This document shows positions 41,266 to 50,902 of a stretch of 64,000 nt of DNA, in pieces. The stretch covers positions 1 through 64,000 of the forward strand of contig NZ_CP166097.1 of assembly GCF_041228105.1 (NCBI RefSeq), in the 5' to 3' direction. The position numbers were made by a program, and so were the translations under genes. Origin of the DNA: Pectobacterium aroidearum. Lineage in GTDB: Bacteria; Pseudomonadota; Gammaproteobacteria; Enterobacterales; Enterobacteriaceae. Position 1 is the first letter of the stretch. Every line of letters begins with the position of its first letter. The notes beneath the pieces were generated by a model, which searched no databases, was not told the origin of the DNA, and worked only from the letters and a program-made list of their open reading frames with translations.

Positions 41266-42570
41266 ATGTTGAATAAGTGGGGTGATGTCTTGTTTGTTGA
41301 GGTTCAACTAACGTTTAATGCTGCTGGTCATCAACTTACCAACATTAATTGCTGGTCATGCGATGGGAATTGGCTGGTTTATGACATAAGACCCTATGGA
41401 TCTTCATTCACAGGGCTGACAATTGAGCGAGTACACCTGACAAGCCGGGAAACCGAGGTGATTTATCGGGCGAGAGCGGGCGCACATGTGGGCGTAGTGA
41501 CCTGTAGCCCGCAGGAGCCGCTACGCTATGTCTTTATCCACGGGCCGGAAAATCCAGACGGCGAGTGGCAGTATGATTTTCACCATCGCCGTGGAACGAT
41601 AGTGGCGGATTGCCTGCGCGATGAAGCCATCACGCTCGATGCCTTCTCCATTACGTCGCCTTATCAGGCCGGTGCGCTGCGCGGTGGTACGCACGTTCAC
41701 GTCTTCAGCCCGGATGCCAGCCGCCTGAGCTTTACCTATAACGACCATGTGCTGCATGAGCGCGATTCGGCATTGAACTTGCGCAATGTCGGCGTAGCCG
41801 TGCCGCTACAGGCCGTCACCGTTGAGAAACGCCATCCGCGTGAATATGACGGCAGCCACTATTGTGTGTTGGTCAGCCAAACGACGCCGCAGCCACAGCC
41901 CGGCAGCGATGAAATCAACCGTGCCTATGAAGAGGGCTGGGTGGGAACGGTGGGCTATATCCGACAGGACGGTTCGCGGCAGCGTTGGGCGCTGGCGTTC
42001 ATCGGCGATACGCGTGCGGCGGACGGGACAACGGTGCCGGAGATCTTTATCGTCGATTTGCCGGACACGCTGGAGGATTACGCCAAAGAGGGGGATGCGC
42101 CTCTGGCAGGAACGGCAACCTCAATGCCTGCACCGCCAGCGGGTGTGCAGCAACGGCGTTTAACCTTTACGCATTCGCGCCGTTACCCTGGCCTGGTCAA
42201 TCAGCCGCGTCACTGGCTGCGAGCTTCGCCCGACGGTAGCGAGATTGCTTTCCTGATGCGCGATGAGGCGGGTGTGGTTCAGCTGTGGACGATTTCCCCG
42301 AATGGCGGTGAGCCAAGGCAGGTAACGCATACGGAACACGGTGTACAGTCTGCCTTTAACTGGCATCCGGATGGGCGTTCTCTGGCGTTTGTGTGTGACA
42401 ACAGCATCATGCTGTGTGAGGTGAAAAGCGGTGAACTCGTTCGGCTGACGGCGCGGACGGACAGCGCCCCGAGTGCGGATGCCGTGGTTTTTTCCCCTGA
42501 TGGGAAACACATTGCGTATATGCGGGAGATTGGCGGCTTTAATCAGCTTTTTGTTGTGACGAGCGCCTAA
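41266..42570 (+). CDS. yidR: DUF3748 protein YidR (beta-propeller-like)
   Basis: Protein of 434 residues of the DUF3748/YidR family; function unknown. TolB/WD-like propeller repeats are visible: SPDASRLSFTYNDHV, SPDGSEIAFLMRDEAG, HPDGRSLAFVCDN and SPDGKHIAYMRE. The conserved IHGPENPDGEWQYDFHHRRG and PQPGSDEINRAYEEGWVG segments match E. coli YidR. No signal peptide is evident. The first 12 residues are not conserved, so the true start may be internal. In E. coli it also lies next to yidQ-ibpAB. Confidence 0.9.
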   Translation: MLNKWGDVLFVEVQLTFNAAGHQLTNINCWSCDGNWLVYDIRPYGSSFTGLTIERVHLTSRETEVIYRARAGAHVGVVTCSPQEPLRYVFIHGPENPDGEWQYDFHHRRGTIVADCLRDEAITLDAFSITSPYQAGALRGGTHVHVFSPDASRLSFTYNDHVLHERDSALNLRNVGVAVPLQAVTVEKRHPREYDGSHYCVLVSQTTPQPQPGSDEINRAYEEGWVGTVGYIRQDGSRQRWALAFIGDTRAADGTTVPEIFIVDLPDTLEDYAKEGDAPLAGTATSMPAPPAGVQQRRLTFTHSRRYPGLVNQPRHWLRASPDGSEIAFLMRDEAGVVQLWTISPNGGEPRQVTHTEHGVQSAFNWHPDGRSLAFVCDNSIMLCEVKSGELVRLTARTDSAPSADAVVFSPDGKHIAYMREIGGFNQLFVVTSA

Positions 42571-42605
42571 CCCGTACGAACTGACTCATGCTACATGCAG
42601 CGTTA

Positions 42606-43016
42606 TCACAGTTGGTTATGTGGCATGGTGTTGTTATGGGGCATCATGTCGTTGTGAGGCATAGTGTCGTTGTGAGGCATAGTGGCAAGCTGTGAGCTGG
42701 CTGTCTGGTTTTGCTCTTCGCTGTGCGAAATGCGTTCGCGCGTCGACAGTTTGTTCTTATCGCTGCCCGAGCGATAGTAGTCGTAGGGCAGCAGCACCGT
42801 ATCGGCAACCGCTGAGAACGGCAGGTCGATCACCACCAGCGGCATCATGGCCCAACTCGTGTCGTCGTCACGCAGCATATCCATGCTGGCGCGCGTGCCG
42901 GAATAGTATCCTTGATCGCTTCCGGTATGCGTCATGACGCTAGAACAACCGCTGGTTGCCACCGCGCCGCTACCGGTAATAATGAAAGAGAACAATGCGC
43001 TTTTCAGTAAGGTCAT
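42606..43016 (-). CDS. yidQ: DUF1375 lipoprotein YidQ with C-terminal hexapeptide repeats
   Basis: Probable lipoprotein of 136 residues. The signal region ends in SGC (Cys24) followed by SSVMTHTGSDQGYYSGTRASMDML, and the DUF1375 core VIDLPFSAVADTVLLPYDYYR is clear. The C-terminus after about residue 112 consists of four MPHNxx repeats rich in His and Met that are not part of the family domain. It lies between yidR and ibpA on the opposite strand, as in E. coli. The repeats are encoded by an 18-bp tandem array, so their number may vary between strains. Confidence 0.85.
   Translation of the reverse strand: MTLLKSALFSFIITGSGAVATSGCSSVMTHTGSDQGYYSGTRASMDMLRDDDTSWAMMPLVVIDLPFSAVADTVLLPYDYYRSGSDKNKLSTRERISHSEEQNQTASSQLATMPHNDTMPHNDMMPHNNTMPHNQL
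42615..42680. repeat. 18-bp tandem repeat in the 3' end of yidQ
   Basis: Four 12-bp cores (GTTATGTGGCAT, GTTATGGGGCAT, GTTGTGAGGCAT twice) are spaced exactly 18 bp apart. Each codes for MPHN on the minus strand, with two variable residues between. Confidence 0.9.
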
Positions 43017-43258
43017 ATTACCTGTCCATTAATAACCTGCTGCCAGAGCGGGTCAAGAGCCTAATATCGGTCACTTAAGTCCGTTGTTAGGGGAAACGGA
43101 GGTTCCCGCAGGGACGCCTCACCCCTGTGATCGTCCCGTGTATCTCGATGCTTAAACGATCGGCACTAGGCCAAAACCTGCCTATCTTGAGTGTATGTGA
43201 TAACGCTCGAAGTGTGAGTGAATATTGCATGAAACGTAGTGATTTTTCTTTTTTGCCT

Positions 43259-43286
43259 CTTGAAAGTCTGAGGAGGGTCACCATAT
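43259..43286 (+). promoter_or_regulatory. Sigma-32 heat-shock promoter of ibpAB
   Basis: The -35 box CTTGAAA (43259-43265) is an exact consensus match and is followed after 13 bp by CACCATAT (43279-43286), one base off CCCCATNT. Transcription would start near 43293, about 108 nt before ibpA. Confidence 0.85.
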
Positions 43287-43292
43287 TGATAA

Positions 43293-43400
43293 TAAGCCGG
43301 AAGAAAACGATACGCCGTCAGGGTATCCGTTCCGGCTGTGAGCCTGTCCTTATAGGAAGGCAAAGAATAAATCCTCGCTGCATGTTTAGGAGGCTGTTTT
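43293..43400 (+). promoter_or_regulatory. ROSE-type RNA thermometer in the ibpA leader
   Basis: The leader can form a long stem from AGCCGGAA and TTCCGGCT, then a smaller hairpin (GCCT/AGGC) and a final hairpin in which TCCTCGCT (43372-43379) faces the ribosome-binding site AGGAGG (43388-43393). The element UCGCU opposite the Shine-Dalgarno fits the ROSE U(U/C)GCU motif known from E. coli ibpA. It should open at high temperature. Confidence 0.8.
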
Positions 43401-43814
43401 ATGCGTAACCCCGATTTTTCCCCACTGTACCGTTCCGCTATTGGTTTCGATCGTCTGTTCAATCTGTTAGAAACCGGCCAGACCCAGAGCAACGGCGGCT
43501 ATCCTCCCTACAACGTCGAGCTGGTTGACGAGAACCAATACCGCATCGCGATTGCCGTAGCCGGCTTCGCCGAGCAGGAACTGGACATCACAGCGCACGA
43601 CAACCTATTGATTGTAAAAGGCGCCCACGCCGGTGAGCAGGTTGCCCGCAACTACCTGTATCAGGGTATTGCCGAGCGTAACTTCGAGCGTAAATTCCAG
43701 CTGGCCGAACATATTCAGGTAAAAGGCGCCAATCTGGAAAACGGGCTGCTGTACATCGATCTTGAACGTATTGTGCCGGAAGCGATGAAACCGCGCCGGA
43801 TTGAAATCAAGTAA
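43401..43814 (+). CDS. ibpA: Small heat-shock protein IbpA
   Basis: Holdase chaperone of the alpha-crystallin (Hsp20) family, 137 residues, equal to E. coli IbpA. N-terminus [20 protein letters not shown] and the crystallin segment [22 protein letters not shown] are diagnostic; the C-terminus ends in RRIEIK with the IxI-type motif. It binds aggregating proteins and hands them to DnaK-ClpB. Preceded by a sigma-32 promoter and thermometer-like leader; ibpB follows in the same operon. Confidence 0.96.
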   Translation: MRNPDFSPLYRSAIGFDRLFNLLETGQTQSNGGYPPYNVELVDENQYRIAIAVAGFAEQELDITAHDNLLIVKGAHAGEQVARNYLYQGIAERNFERKFQLAEHIQVKGANLENGLLYIDLERIVPEAMKPRRIEIK

Positions 43815-43829
43815 ATCAATATCAAAGTA

Positions 43830-43969
43830 ATGGTGCATTGCCTGAAACGGCAATGCCGTGAATGAACACATCGTCTGCCGCTTGGGGACGACGCCAGCTA
43901 TTGAATGTGGCTGGCATAAGGTACGCCCGAACGGGCATCTTAATCTCGCTTCTTAGAAGGAGTCATATC
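43830..43969 (+). promoter_or_regulatory. Possible second RNA thermometer before ibpB
   Basis: The ibpA-ibpB spacer is 155 bp and highly structured. The word TCGCT (43946-43950) with TTCTT lies just before AGAAGGAG, the ibpB ribosome-binding site, and can pair with it (CTTCTTAGAAG). This repeats the ROSE-like layout of the ibpA leader. An upstream hairpin (CCCGAACGGG) is also visible. Confidence 0.6.
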
Positions 43970-44419
43970 ATGCGTAACTACGACTTATCACCTTTACTGC
44001 GTCAGTGGATCGGTTTCGACAAATTAGCCAGCTCAATGCAAGGCAGCCAGGAACCGATTGATTTTCCTCCGTATAATATCGAGAAGAAAGACGACAATCA
44101 CTACCGCATCACGCTCGCGCTGGCGGGATTCCGACAGAGCGATCTGGATATCGAAGTAGAAGGCCCTCGCCTGACCGTGAAAGGTAGCCCGGCACCGACC
44201 GAGAAAGCCGTGGAATATCTGCATCAGGGGCTGGTGTTTAAGCCTTTCACGCTGAGCTTTACGCTGGCCGAGCATCTGCATGTGTCCGATGCACACTTTG
44301 AAAATGGCCTGCTGCATATCGACCTGGTGCGTGACGTGCCGGAAGCCTTGCAGCCGCAGCGCATCGCCATCGGCGGTGGACGCCCGGCATTGAACCAGCA
44401 GCCTGCTGAAGATGCGTAA
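43970..44419 (+). CDS. ibpB: Small heat-shock protein IbpB
   Basis: Partner chaperone of IbpA, 149 residues. N-terminus [20 protein letters not shown] and [22 protein letters not shown] match IbpB, and the crystallin domain and the C-terminal IAIGG (IxI motif) are present. Start ATG at 43970 follows AGAAGGAG; the frame extends 36 codons upstream through the structured spacer and is not used. The C-terminal tail [12 protein letters not shown] is longer than in some relatives. Confidence 0.95.
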   Translation: MRNYDLSPLLRQWIGFDKLASSMQGSQEPIDFPPYNIEKKDDNHYRITLALAGFRQSDLDIEVEGPRLTVKGSPAPTEKAVEYLHQGLVFKPFTLSFTLAEHLHVSDAHFENGLLHIDLVRDVPEALQPQRIAIGGGRPALNQQPAEDA

Positions 44420-44454
44420 TAACGCGACATCCGCGTTATTAACCTGATGATTTC

Positions 44455-44486
44455 CCGCGCCCGTCTCATTACGGGCGCGGTTTTGT
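44455..44486 (+). terminator. Terminator of the ibpAB operon
   Basis: Perfect stem CCGCGCCCGT/ACGGGCGCGG with loop CTCATT followed by TTTTGTG, 35 bp after ibpB. Confidence 0.85.
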
Positions 44487-44596
44487 GTTGCCCGCCACGT
44501 TTCCTTCCCCGGCATTCTGCCAGAATCAAAATAGACTCGTAATAGAGTGAACGGCAGTGACATTTCCCAATAAAAACGTCCGCAAAGGATACGGGT

Positions 44597-46255
44597 ATGA
44601 GTGATATCGCACTTACCGTGAGTATGCTGGCGCTGGTTGCGGTTCTGGGGTTATGGATCGGCAACTGGCGGATTTATGGCGTCGGTTTAGGGATTGGCGG
44701 GGTCCTGTTCGGTGGGATCATCGTCGGGCATGTTGCCCATCAGTACCAGATTCAACTGAATGATGACATGTTGCACGTCATTCAGGAGTTCGGACTGATT
44801 CTGTTTGTCTATACCATTGGCATTCAGGTCGGGCCGGGCTTCTTTTCCTCTTTGCGCGTATCTGGCCTGCGCCTCAATGCATTCGCCTTGCTGACAGTGT
44901 TTCTCGGCTGCGTGGTGACTGTCCTGCTGCATAAGCTGCTTAATATCCCGTTGCCCATTATCCTCGGTATTTTTTCCGGTGCGGTGACCAATACCCCGTC
45001 GCTGGGCGCGGGTCAGCAGATTCTGACCGATCTCGGTTCGAGCGCGGCATTGGTTAACCAGATGGGGACGGGCTACGCGATGGCGTATCCGCTCGGGATC
45101 TGCGGCATTTTACTGGTGATGTGGCTGATGCGCGTGCTGTTTCGCGTCGCGGTGGAGAACGAAGCTAAGCAGTTTGAGGTCAGTAACGGCCAGCACCATG
45201 AGCAGTTGCACACCATGAATGTGTCGGTGACGAATACCAATCTGCAAGGGCTGGCGATTCAGGATGTGCCAATTCTGAACCGCGACACCATCGTCTGCTC
45301 CCGTTTAAAACGCGGCGATGAGCTAATGGTGCCGTCGCCGCAGACGCTCATCCAACTGGGCGACTATCTGCATCTGGTTGGCGCGAAAAACGATCTTGAG
45401 CAGGCGCGGCTGGTTATTGGTCATGAAGTGGAGACATCGCTCTCGACGCGCGGTACGGATCTGCACGTTGAGCGCGTCGTGGTGACGAATGAGAAGGTGC
45501 TGGGACGCAAGATTCGCGAACTCAATCTGAAGCAAAACTACGATGTTGTGATTTCACGCCTGAATCGTGCAGGCGTTGAGCTGGTCGCCAGCAACCAGGC
45601 CAGCCTGCAATTTGGCGACATTCTGAATCTGGTCGGGCGGAAAACGGCGATCGATGCCGTTGCGGATATCGTGGGGAACGCGCAGCAAAAACTCCAGCAG
45701 GTACAGATGCTGCCCGTTTTTATCGGCATTGGGCTGGGTGTGTTGCTGGGTTCTGTCCCGCTGATGATTCCCGGTTTTCCCGTCGCGCTGCGGCTCGGTC
45801 TGGCGGGCGGGCCGTTGGTGGTGGCGCTGGTTCTGGGACGCATTGGCGGTATCGGTAAACTGCACTGGTTTATGCCGCCCAGTGCGAATCTGGCGCTGCG
45901 TGAACTCGGTATTGTGCTGTTCTTGTCGGTGGTAGGGCTGAAATCCGGCGGTGATTTCATTGATACGTTATTGAACGGCGACGGCGTGTGGTGGATTGGT
46001 TACGGTGCGCTGATTACCATTGTGCCACTGCTGCTGGTCGGCATACTGGCGCGAACGCTGGGCAAGATGAACTATTTAACGCTGTGCGGCATGTTGGCGG
46101 GTTCCATGACCGATCCGCCTGCGTTGGCGTTTGCCAATGGGTTACACCCAACCAGCGGTGCGGCGGCGCTGTCTTATGCGACGGTTTATCCACTGGCGAT
46201 GTTTCTACGTATTATGTCGCCGCAGTTGTTAGCCGTACTTTTCCTTACCCTCTAA
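44597..46255 (+). CDS. yidE: Putative AspT/YidE-family transporter with RCK-C domains
   Basis: Inner-membrane protein of 552 residues with two blocks of about five helices flanking two cytosolic TrkA-C (RCK-C) domains (about 190-370, with [21 protein letters not shown] and [21 protein letters not shown]). This is the architecture of the aspartate:alanine antiporter superfamily; substrate unknown. The N-terminus [22 protein letters not shown] and length match E. coli YidE, which also follows ibpAB. Helix-hairpin motifs [14 protein letters not shown] and [13 protein letters not shown] are present in the two halves. Confidence 0.94.
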   Translation: MSDIALTVSMLALVAVLGLWIGNWRIYGVGLGIGGVLFGGIIVGHVAHQYQIQLNDDMLHVIQEFGLILFVYTIGIQVGPGFFSSLRVSGLRLNAFALLTVFLGCVVTVLLHKLLNIPLPIILGIFSGAVTNTPSLGAGQQILTDLGSSAALVNQMGTGYAMAYPLGICGILLVMWLMRVLFRVAVENEAKQFEVSNGQHHEQLHTMNVSVTNTNLQGLAIQDVPILNRDTIVCSRLKRGDELMVPSPQTLIQLGDYLHLVGAKNDLEQARLVIGHEVETSLSTRGTDLHVERVVVTNEKVLGRKIRELNLKQNYDVVISRLNRAGVELVASNQASLQFGDILNLVGRKTAIDAVADIVGNAQQKLQQVQMLPVFIGIGLGVLLGSVPLMIPGFPVALRLGLAGGPLVVALVLGRIGGIGKLHWFMPPSANLALRELGIVLFLSVVGLKSGGDFIDTLLNGDGVWWIGYGALITIVPLLLVGILARTLGKMNYLTLCGMLAGSMTDPPALAFANGLHPTSGAAALSYATVYPLAMFLRIMSPQLLAVLFLTL

Positions 46256-46839
46256 ATGTTATCAGCTGGATAAAAAATAATATTTTCTTGCTGGATCGTG
46301 GCTATTTAATTTCTTTATTTATGAAGAGGGGAATACCTGAGTAAATAAATAAGGAATGGATAACTAGCTGTCTGGGAAAGAATTATATTACCACTATTGG
46401 GTATAAGGTTTTTTTATCACATCCTCGTCGTTAACTTCGTTAATTTTATGTTCCATAAATGTCAATTATTATTGAATTTAAACGGTTTTTTATCGGGAAA
46501 TTAAAACCATGACAGTTTCTTAAATAAATTAATGAACCCCTTTAGTAACTAAAGTTACGCTATTTTGCCGGCGCATTATAATACTATCTCTTCATTAATC
46601 ACTTGATTTGATCAGACGAGAGAAGCACCCTGAACCCTTGTTTTCTCGTCTTTTTTTCCGCAGATGATTCCTGTTGCGTTGTTTTCAGCAGGGTGACGAA
46701 GGAAGAATAACGAAATACCCACTCCTCCGCACTGGACATCCGTCGTGAATATCTCCTGAATAATTCGAGAGCTGCACAAACTCGGCTCGAAGTACGACGG
46801 GGAATACAGAATTCCGTTTTAATGAAGAGTGGTGTTCTT
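46256..46839. other. AT-rich intergenic region before the carboxylate transporter
   Basis: No plausible coding frame or RNA gene was recognised in these 584 bp. The sequence is AT-rich and probably holds the promoter and binding site of the CitA/CitB-type regulator encoded at 48.4-50.8 kb. Confidence 0.5.
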
Positions 46840-48252
46840 ATGTCTGCGAATAACAGCAGGTTTATAAAGCTTCTAATTATCCTTTGTATTGCCGGTGGCT
46901 TATGGTTATTGCCGGTTCCTGATGGGGTTAAACCCGATGCCTGGCATCTGATGGCGATTTTCATTGCCACCGTTGTCGGTCTGATTCTCTCTCCTTACCC
47001 GCTTGGCGCGATGGCGATGTTCAGCCTGACCTCGGTCGCCATATTAGGGTTATTGTCCATTAAAGATGTGCTGGCGGGCTTTAGCGATCCCACCATTTGG
47101 ATGATCGCCTGCGCCTTCTTTATCTCGCGCGGCTTTATCAAAACCGGTTTCGGTCGGCGTATCGGTCTGCTGTTCATCAGCAAACTGGGGAATAGCTCGC
47201 TCGGTCTGGCGTATGGTCTGGTCTTTACCGACCTGCTGTTTGCTCCAGCCATGCCTTCCACGTCTGCACGCTGCGGCGGGATTATCACGCCGCTGTTCCG
47301 GTCGATTGCCGAAGCCTATGATTCCACGCCGGAAAAAGGTACACAGCGCCGCATTGGTGCGTTCCTGGTGCAGTCTATTTTCCAATGTAACGCCGTGACC
47401 TCCGCGATGTTCATGACCTCCATGGCGGGTAACCCGATGGTGGCGAAGCTGGCTTCCCAGTTTGGTATTCACATCAGTTGGACGGACTGGGCGTTGGCGA
47501 CATTGCTGCCGGGCTTCCTGTCGTTGGCGCTGATTCCTTATCTGATCTACCGCTTTTATCCGCCTGAATTGAAGAAAACCTCGGAAATGCGCGCCATCGC
47601 CGTCGAAAGACTGCGTGAAATGGGCAAAATGACCCGCGATGAGTGGGTGGTACTGGGCGTGTTCCTGGGGCTGGTGACCTTCTGGGTGCTGGGCTCCACA
47701 CTGAATATCGATGCGACCCTGACCGCACTGGCTGGCCTGAGCGTGCTGTTGCTCAGCCGTGCTCTGAGCTGGGATGATGTGGTGGGTGAGAAAGAAGCCT
47801 GGCACACCGTGGTGTGGTTTGCTGTGCTGATGACGCTGGCGGGTCAGCTTAACAAAATGGGTCTGATTGCCTGGCTGGGTGGTCTGGCTGGCAGCGCGGT
47901 GAGTGGCATGCACTGGCTGCCGATGCTGGGTCTGCTGCTGTTGGTTTACTACTACAGCCACTATCTGATGGCGAGTGCGATTGCCCATATCAGCGCCATG
48001 TATGCGATTTTCGTCTCTATCGCGTTGGCTGCCGGTGCGCCACCGATGCTGACCGTGCTGGTGTTCGGTATCTTCAGTAACCTGTTTATGTCCACGACGC
48101 ACTACTCCAGCGGCCCGGCTCCGATTCTGTTCGGTACAGGCTACATGCCGCTGGGAACCTGGTGGAAGATCGGTTTCTCCATCAGCCTGGTCATCATCCC
48201 TATCTGGCTGGGTGTTGGTAGCATGTGGTGGAAAGTGCTCGGCTTCTGGTAA
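46840..48252 (+). CDS. DASS-family anion transporter (CitT/TtdT-like)
   Basis: Divalent anion:sodium symporter family protein of 470 residues with about 12 helices, imports or exchanges di/tricarboxylates such as citrate, tartrate or succinate. The SNS-like and family segments VFTDLLFAPAMPSTSARCGGII and TTHYSSGPAPILFGTGYMPLGTWWKIG are conserved with E. coli CitT and TtdT. Two in-frame ATGs exist, 46822 and 46840; I prefer MSANNSRF because the extra six residues have no upstream ribosome-binding site, but this is uncertain. Followed by a two-component system that probably controls it. Confidence 0.9.
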   Translation: MSANNSRFIKLLIILCIAGGLWLLPVPDGVKPDAWHLMAIFIATVVGLILSPYPLGAMAMFSLTSVAILGLLSIKDVLAGFSDPTIWMIACAFFISRGFIKTGFGRRIGLLFISKLGNSSLGLAYGLVFTDLLFAPAMPSTSARCGGIITPLFRSIAEAYDSTPEKGTQRRIGAFLVQSIFQCNAVTSAMFMTSMAGNPMVAKLASQFGIHISWTDWALATLLPGFLSLALIPYLIYRFYPPELKKTSEMRAIAVERLREMGKMTRDEWVVLGVFLGLVTFWVLGSTLNIDATLTALAGLSVLLLSRALSWDDVVGEKEAWHTVVWFAVLMTLAGQLNKMGLIAWLGGLAGSAVSGMHWLPMLGLLLLVYYYSHYLMASAIAHISAMYAIFVSIALAAGAPPMLTVLVFGIFSNLFMSTTHYSSGPAPILFGTGYMPLGTWWKIGFSISLVIIPIWLGVGSMWWKVLGFW

Positions 48253-48442
48253 ACGCAGGTACTGCTGGCTTTCCTGATGCGGGACATGCCTGAGGCGAAA
48301 AATGTACCGCAACACGTTAAGCTTGATTCCTTTCTTCACGCCTACGCCCTGTCCCTGTGACGGGGCGTATGCATCACGACACGCGAAACGCGACGAAACA
48401 GTATAAGATAACGGTGTGATGATGTTTGTTTCGGAGAGTGAC

Positions 48443-50071
48443 ATGGGCAAGAAAAAGGCACCGCTAAAGCTGGGAACATCGGTGTTTCTGATGGTGTCAG
48501 TTGTGCTTGGCGCGGTGTTGCTGGTGGTCTATTCCTTGCTGTTTTTTCGCATTAATCAGCTATCAGAAGATCATCTGCGAGAAAAAGCCTTTGCCATTGC
48601 TCGCACATTTGCCGCCTCTCCCGTCGTTATTGATGAACTTAAAGGCATTGGCCGACCTGAGGAAGTGCAGATTGCGGCGGAGACGATTCGCCAGCGCAAT
48701 CAACTGCTTTTCGTCACGGTGACTGACATGGATACGGTGCGCCATAGCCATCCTGAACCGGAAAGAATTGGCGAGCATTTTGCCGGTCGGGATATCTACC
48801 CGGCGCTGCTGGGTATGGAAAATACCGCCATTAATCGGGGAACGCTCGATCCTGCGCTGCGGGTCTTTACGCCGGTTTTCGACAGCAACCATAAGCAGGT
48901 TGGCGTGGTCGCGCTGGGGATTGCCTTAACCAGCGTGCAGAAGGTGATTAGCGATAACCGCTGGATGATCCCCTGGACGCTGCTGGCTGGGGCGCTGGTC
49001 GGCTGGCTCGGCACGTTGATTTTGGTGAAGGTGCTCAAGCGCATTATGCTGGGATTCGAGCCGTTTGAGATCTCGAATCTGTTTGAACAGCGCAACGCGA
49101 TGCTCAAACACATCAAAGAAGGCGTTATCGCGGTCGACCAGAATGGGCGAATTACGGTAATTAATGATGAGGCGCGACGGCTGTTCCGGCAGAATAAGCC
49201 GCAGGGCAGCGAAACGCCGTCGTCGAAGCCTGCCGAGCGCGTCAGTGAGCAGTGGCTGGAACATCTGCACCTGAAACAGGTGCTCGAGAGCGGCACACCA
49301 CGGCGCGATGAAGAGATTAACTTTAACGGCCACCTGCTGCTGACCAACACCGTTCCGGTTTTTGTGAAGGGCGATATTATCGGTGCGATTGCGACATTCC
49401 GTGATAAAACGGAAATCAGCCAACTGCTGCAACGGTTGAGTGGGATGTCGTACTATGCGGATGCGCTACGGGCGCAGTCGCACGAGTTTATGAACAAGCT
49501 GCACGTCATTCTGGGGATGCTGCACTTAAAGTATTACTCGCAGCTGGAAGATTATATCCTGAAGACGGCCAATAATTATCAGGCGGAAATTGGTTCAATT
49601 ATTCGTAAAGTGAAATCGCCAGTGATTGCCGGCTTCCTGTTGGGTAAAATCAACCGCGCGCGCGATCTCGGCATTACGCTCTCCATCAGTGAGGAGAGTC
49701 TGCTGCCAGATACCGATGATGTCGATGCCACCAATGAATTGATTACCGTATTGGGTAATCTGATTGAGAATGCGATGGACGCGATTGATGGGCAGGAAAA
49801 CTGCGAAATCAGCGTGAGTTTCCATCATCAGAATGGCCGCCTTCACTGTACCGTGGGGGATGACGGTCCCGGCATTTCGCCGGAGAGTCAGGCGCGCATT
49901 TATGAACAGGGATTCTCTACCAAAGGCAGCGGGCGCGGTATTGGCCTGTTCCTGACCAAACAGAGTCTGGAGAAGATTGGCGGCACTATCGAGTTTGAAT
50001 CAGAACCTGAGGTGTACACCCAGTTTTTCGTTACTATTCCTTATCAAGCAAGGCTGTTTGACCATGATTAA
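48443..50071 (+). CDS. CitA/DcuS-family sensor histidine kinase
   Basis: Membrane sensor kinase of 542 residues. Two transmembrane helices (about 15-37 and 172-195) flank a periplasmic sCache-type domain with VTVTDMDTVRHSHPEPERIGE, the citrate/C4-dicarboxylate site of this family. A cytosolic PAS domain follows, then the phospho-acceptor motif RAQSHEFMNKLH (His347) and a HATPase domain with N-box ELITVLGNLIENAMDAI and GRGIGLFLTKQSLE. Start ATG at 48443 has GGAGAG upstream. It overlaps the response regulator by 8 bp. Likely senses citrate or a related acid and regulates the DASS gene just upstream. Confidence 0.93.
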   Translation: MGKKKAPLKLGTSVFLMVSVVLGAVLLVVYSLLFFRINQLSEDHLREKAFAIARTFAASPVVIDELKGIGRPEEVQIAAETIRQRNQLLFVTVTDMDTVRHSHPEPERIGEHFAGRDIYPALLGMENTAINRGTLDPALRVFTPVFDSNHKQVGVVALGIALTSVQKVISDNRWMIPWTLLAGALVGWLGTLILVKVLKRIMLGFEPFEISNLFEQRNAMLKHIKEGVIAVDQNGRITVINDEARRLFRQNKPQGSETPSSKPAERVSEQWLEHLHLKQVLESGTPRRDEEINFNGHLLLTNTVPVFVKGDIIGAIATFRDKTEISQLLQRLSGMSYYADALRAQSHEFMNKLHVILGMLHLKYYSQLEDYILKTANNYQAEIGSIIRKVKSPVIAGFLLGKINRARDLGITLSISEESLLPDTDDVDATNELITVLGNLIENAMDAIDGQENCEISVSFHHQNGRLHCTVGDDGPGISPESQARIYEQGFSTKGSGRGIGLFLTKQSLEKIGGTIEFESEPEVYTQFFVTIPYQARLFDHD

Positions 50072-50786
50072 TGTACTGATTGTTGATGACGATGCCATGG
50101 TTGCAGAGCTTAACAAATCTTATCTGAACCAGGTTTCTGGATTTAGCTGCTATGCGACCGTCCCTACGTTGCAGCAGGCGCGAAACCTGCTGATGCAACC
50201 TGACTCGGAAATCGATTTGGTACTGCTGGACATTTACATGCAGCAGGATAATGGACTGGATCTGCTGCCGACTATCCGTGAATTCAGTGAAAAGACGGAC
50301 GTCATCATCATCTCTTCTGCCAGTGATGTGTATACCATCAAAAAAGCGCTGCACTATGGCGTTGTTGACTACCTGATTAAGCCTTTCCAGTTCTCGCGTT
50401 TCGAGCAGGCACTGACCGCCTATCGCGAAGAGGCGAACTTGTTCAAGCACCGTGATTTTGTTGGGCAATCGGATATTGATAACCTGATTCGCCGCACCAG
50501 TAGTAGCACGGTCAGCGAACGTAAAAAATTGCCGAAAGGGCTGACCAGCCTGACGCTGCGTACCGTCTGCGAGTGGATTGAAGGCAATCAGGGCATTGAG
50601 TTCTCTACCGAAATGCTGGCGAATGCGATTGGCATTTCCCGCGTATCCTGCCGTAAATACCTGATCTATCTGTCTGACACTGGCATCCTGACCACCAACA
50701 TCCTGTACGGCTCGACCGGTCGACCGGTTTATCTGTATCGCCTGTTGCCGGAAAAACAGGACTCGCTGCGCCAGTACTGTGAATAA
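50064..50786 (+). CDS. CitB/DcuR-family response regulator
   Basis: Response regulator of 240 residues. Receiver domain begins MINVLIVDDDAMVAEL with acceptor Asp56 in LVLLDIYM; Lys near 105 lies in VDYLIKPFQ. The C-terminal helix-turn-helix (GIEFSTEMLANAIGISRVSCRKYLIYL) is of the CitB/DcuR type. Start ATG at 50064 overlaps the end of the kinase gene. The partner kinase is immediately upstream. Confidence 0.94.
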   Translation: MINVLIVDDDAMVAELNKSYLNQVSGFSCYATVPTLQQARNLLMQPDSEIDLVLLDIYMQQDNGLDLLPTIREFSEKTDVIIISSASDVYTIKKALHYGVVDYLIKPFQFSRFEQALTAYREEANLFKHRDFVGQSDIDNLIRRTSSSTVSERKKLPKGLTSLTLRTVCEWIEGNQGIEFSTEMLANAIGISRVSCRKYLIYLSDTGILTTNILYGSTGRPVYLYRLLPEKQDSLRQYCE

Positions 50787-50831
50787 ATCGTTGTAAATAG
50801 CTAGCGGTGAATGAGGCTGGCAGAAATGAAA

Positions 50832-50857
50832 ACGAGGCGGGAGCGATCCCGCCTCGT
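50832..50857. repeat. GC-rich hairpin, copy 1 of 3 around the toxin-immunity genes
   Basis: Perfect 11-bp stem ACGAGGCGGGA/TCCCGCCTCGT with GCGA loop. Identical hairpins occur at 52108-52133 and 53378-53403. No clear T-run follows. It may terminate the upstream gene, and it marks the borders of the tandem duplication. Confidence 0.85.
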
Positions 50858-50902
50858 GCTATATACAATTCAGTGATGATGAAACCACATGGAGCCGGTT
50901 GA

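Noticed and set aside
47050..48450. 466-codon minus-strand frame over the DASS transporter gene
   Set aside because: Antisense shadow; composition (Gln, His, Arg) is that of a complemented membrane-protein gene and the real gene on the other strand is certain.
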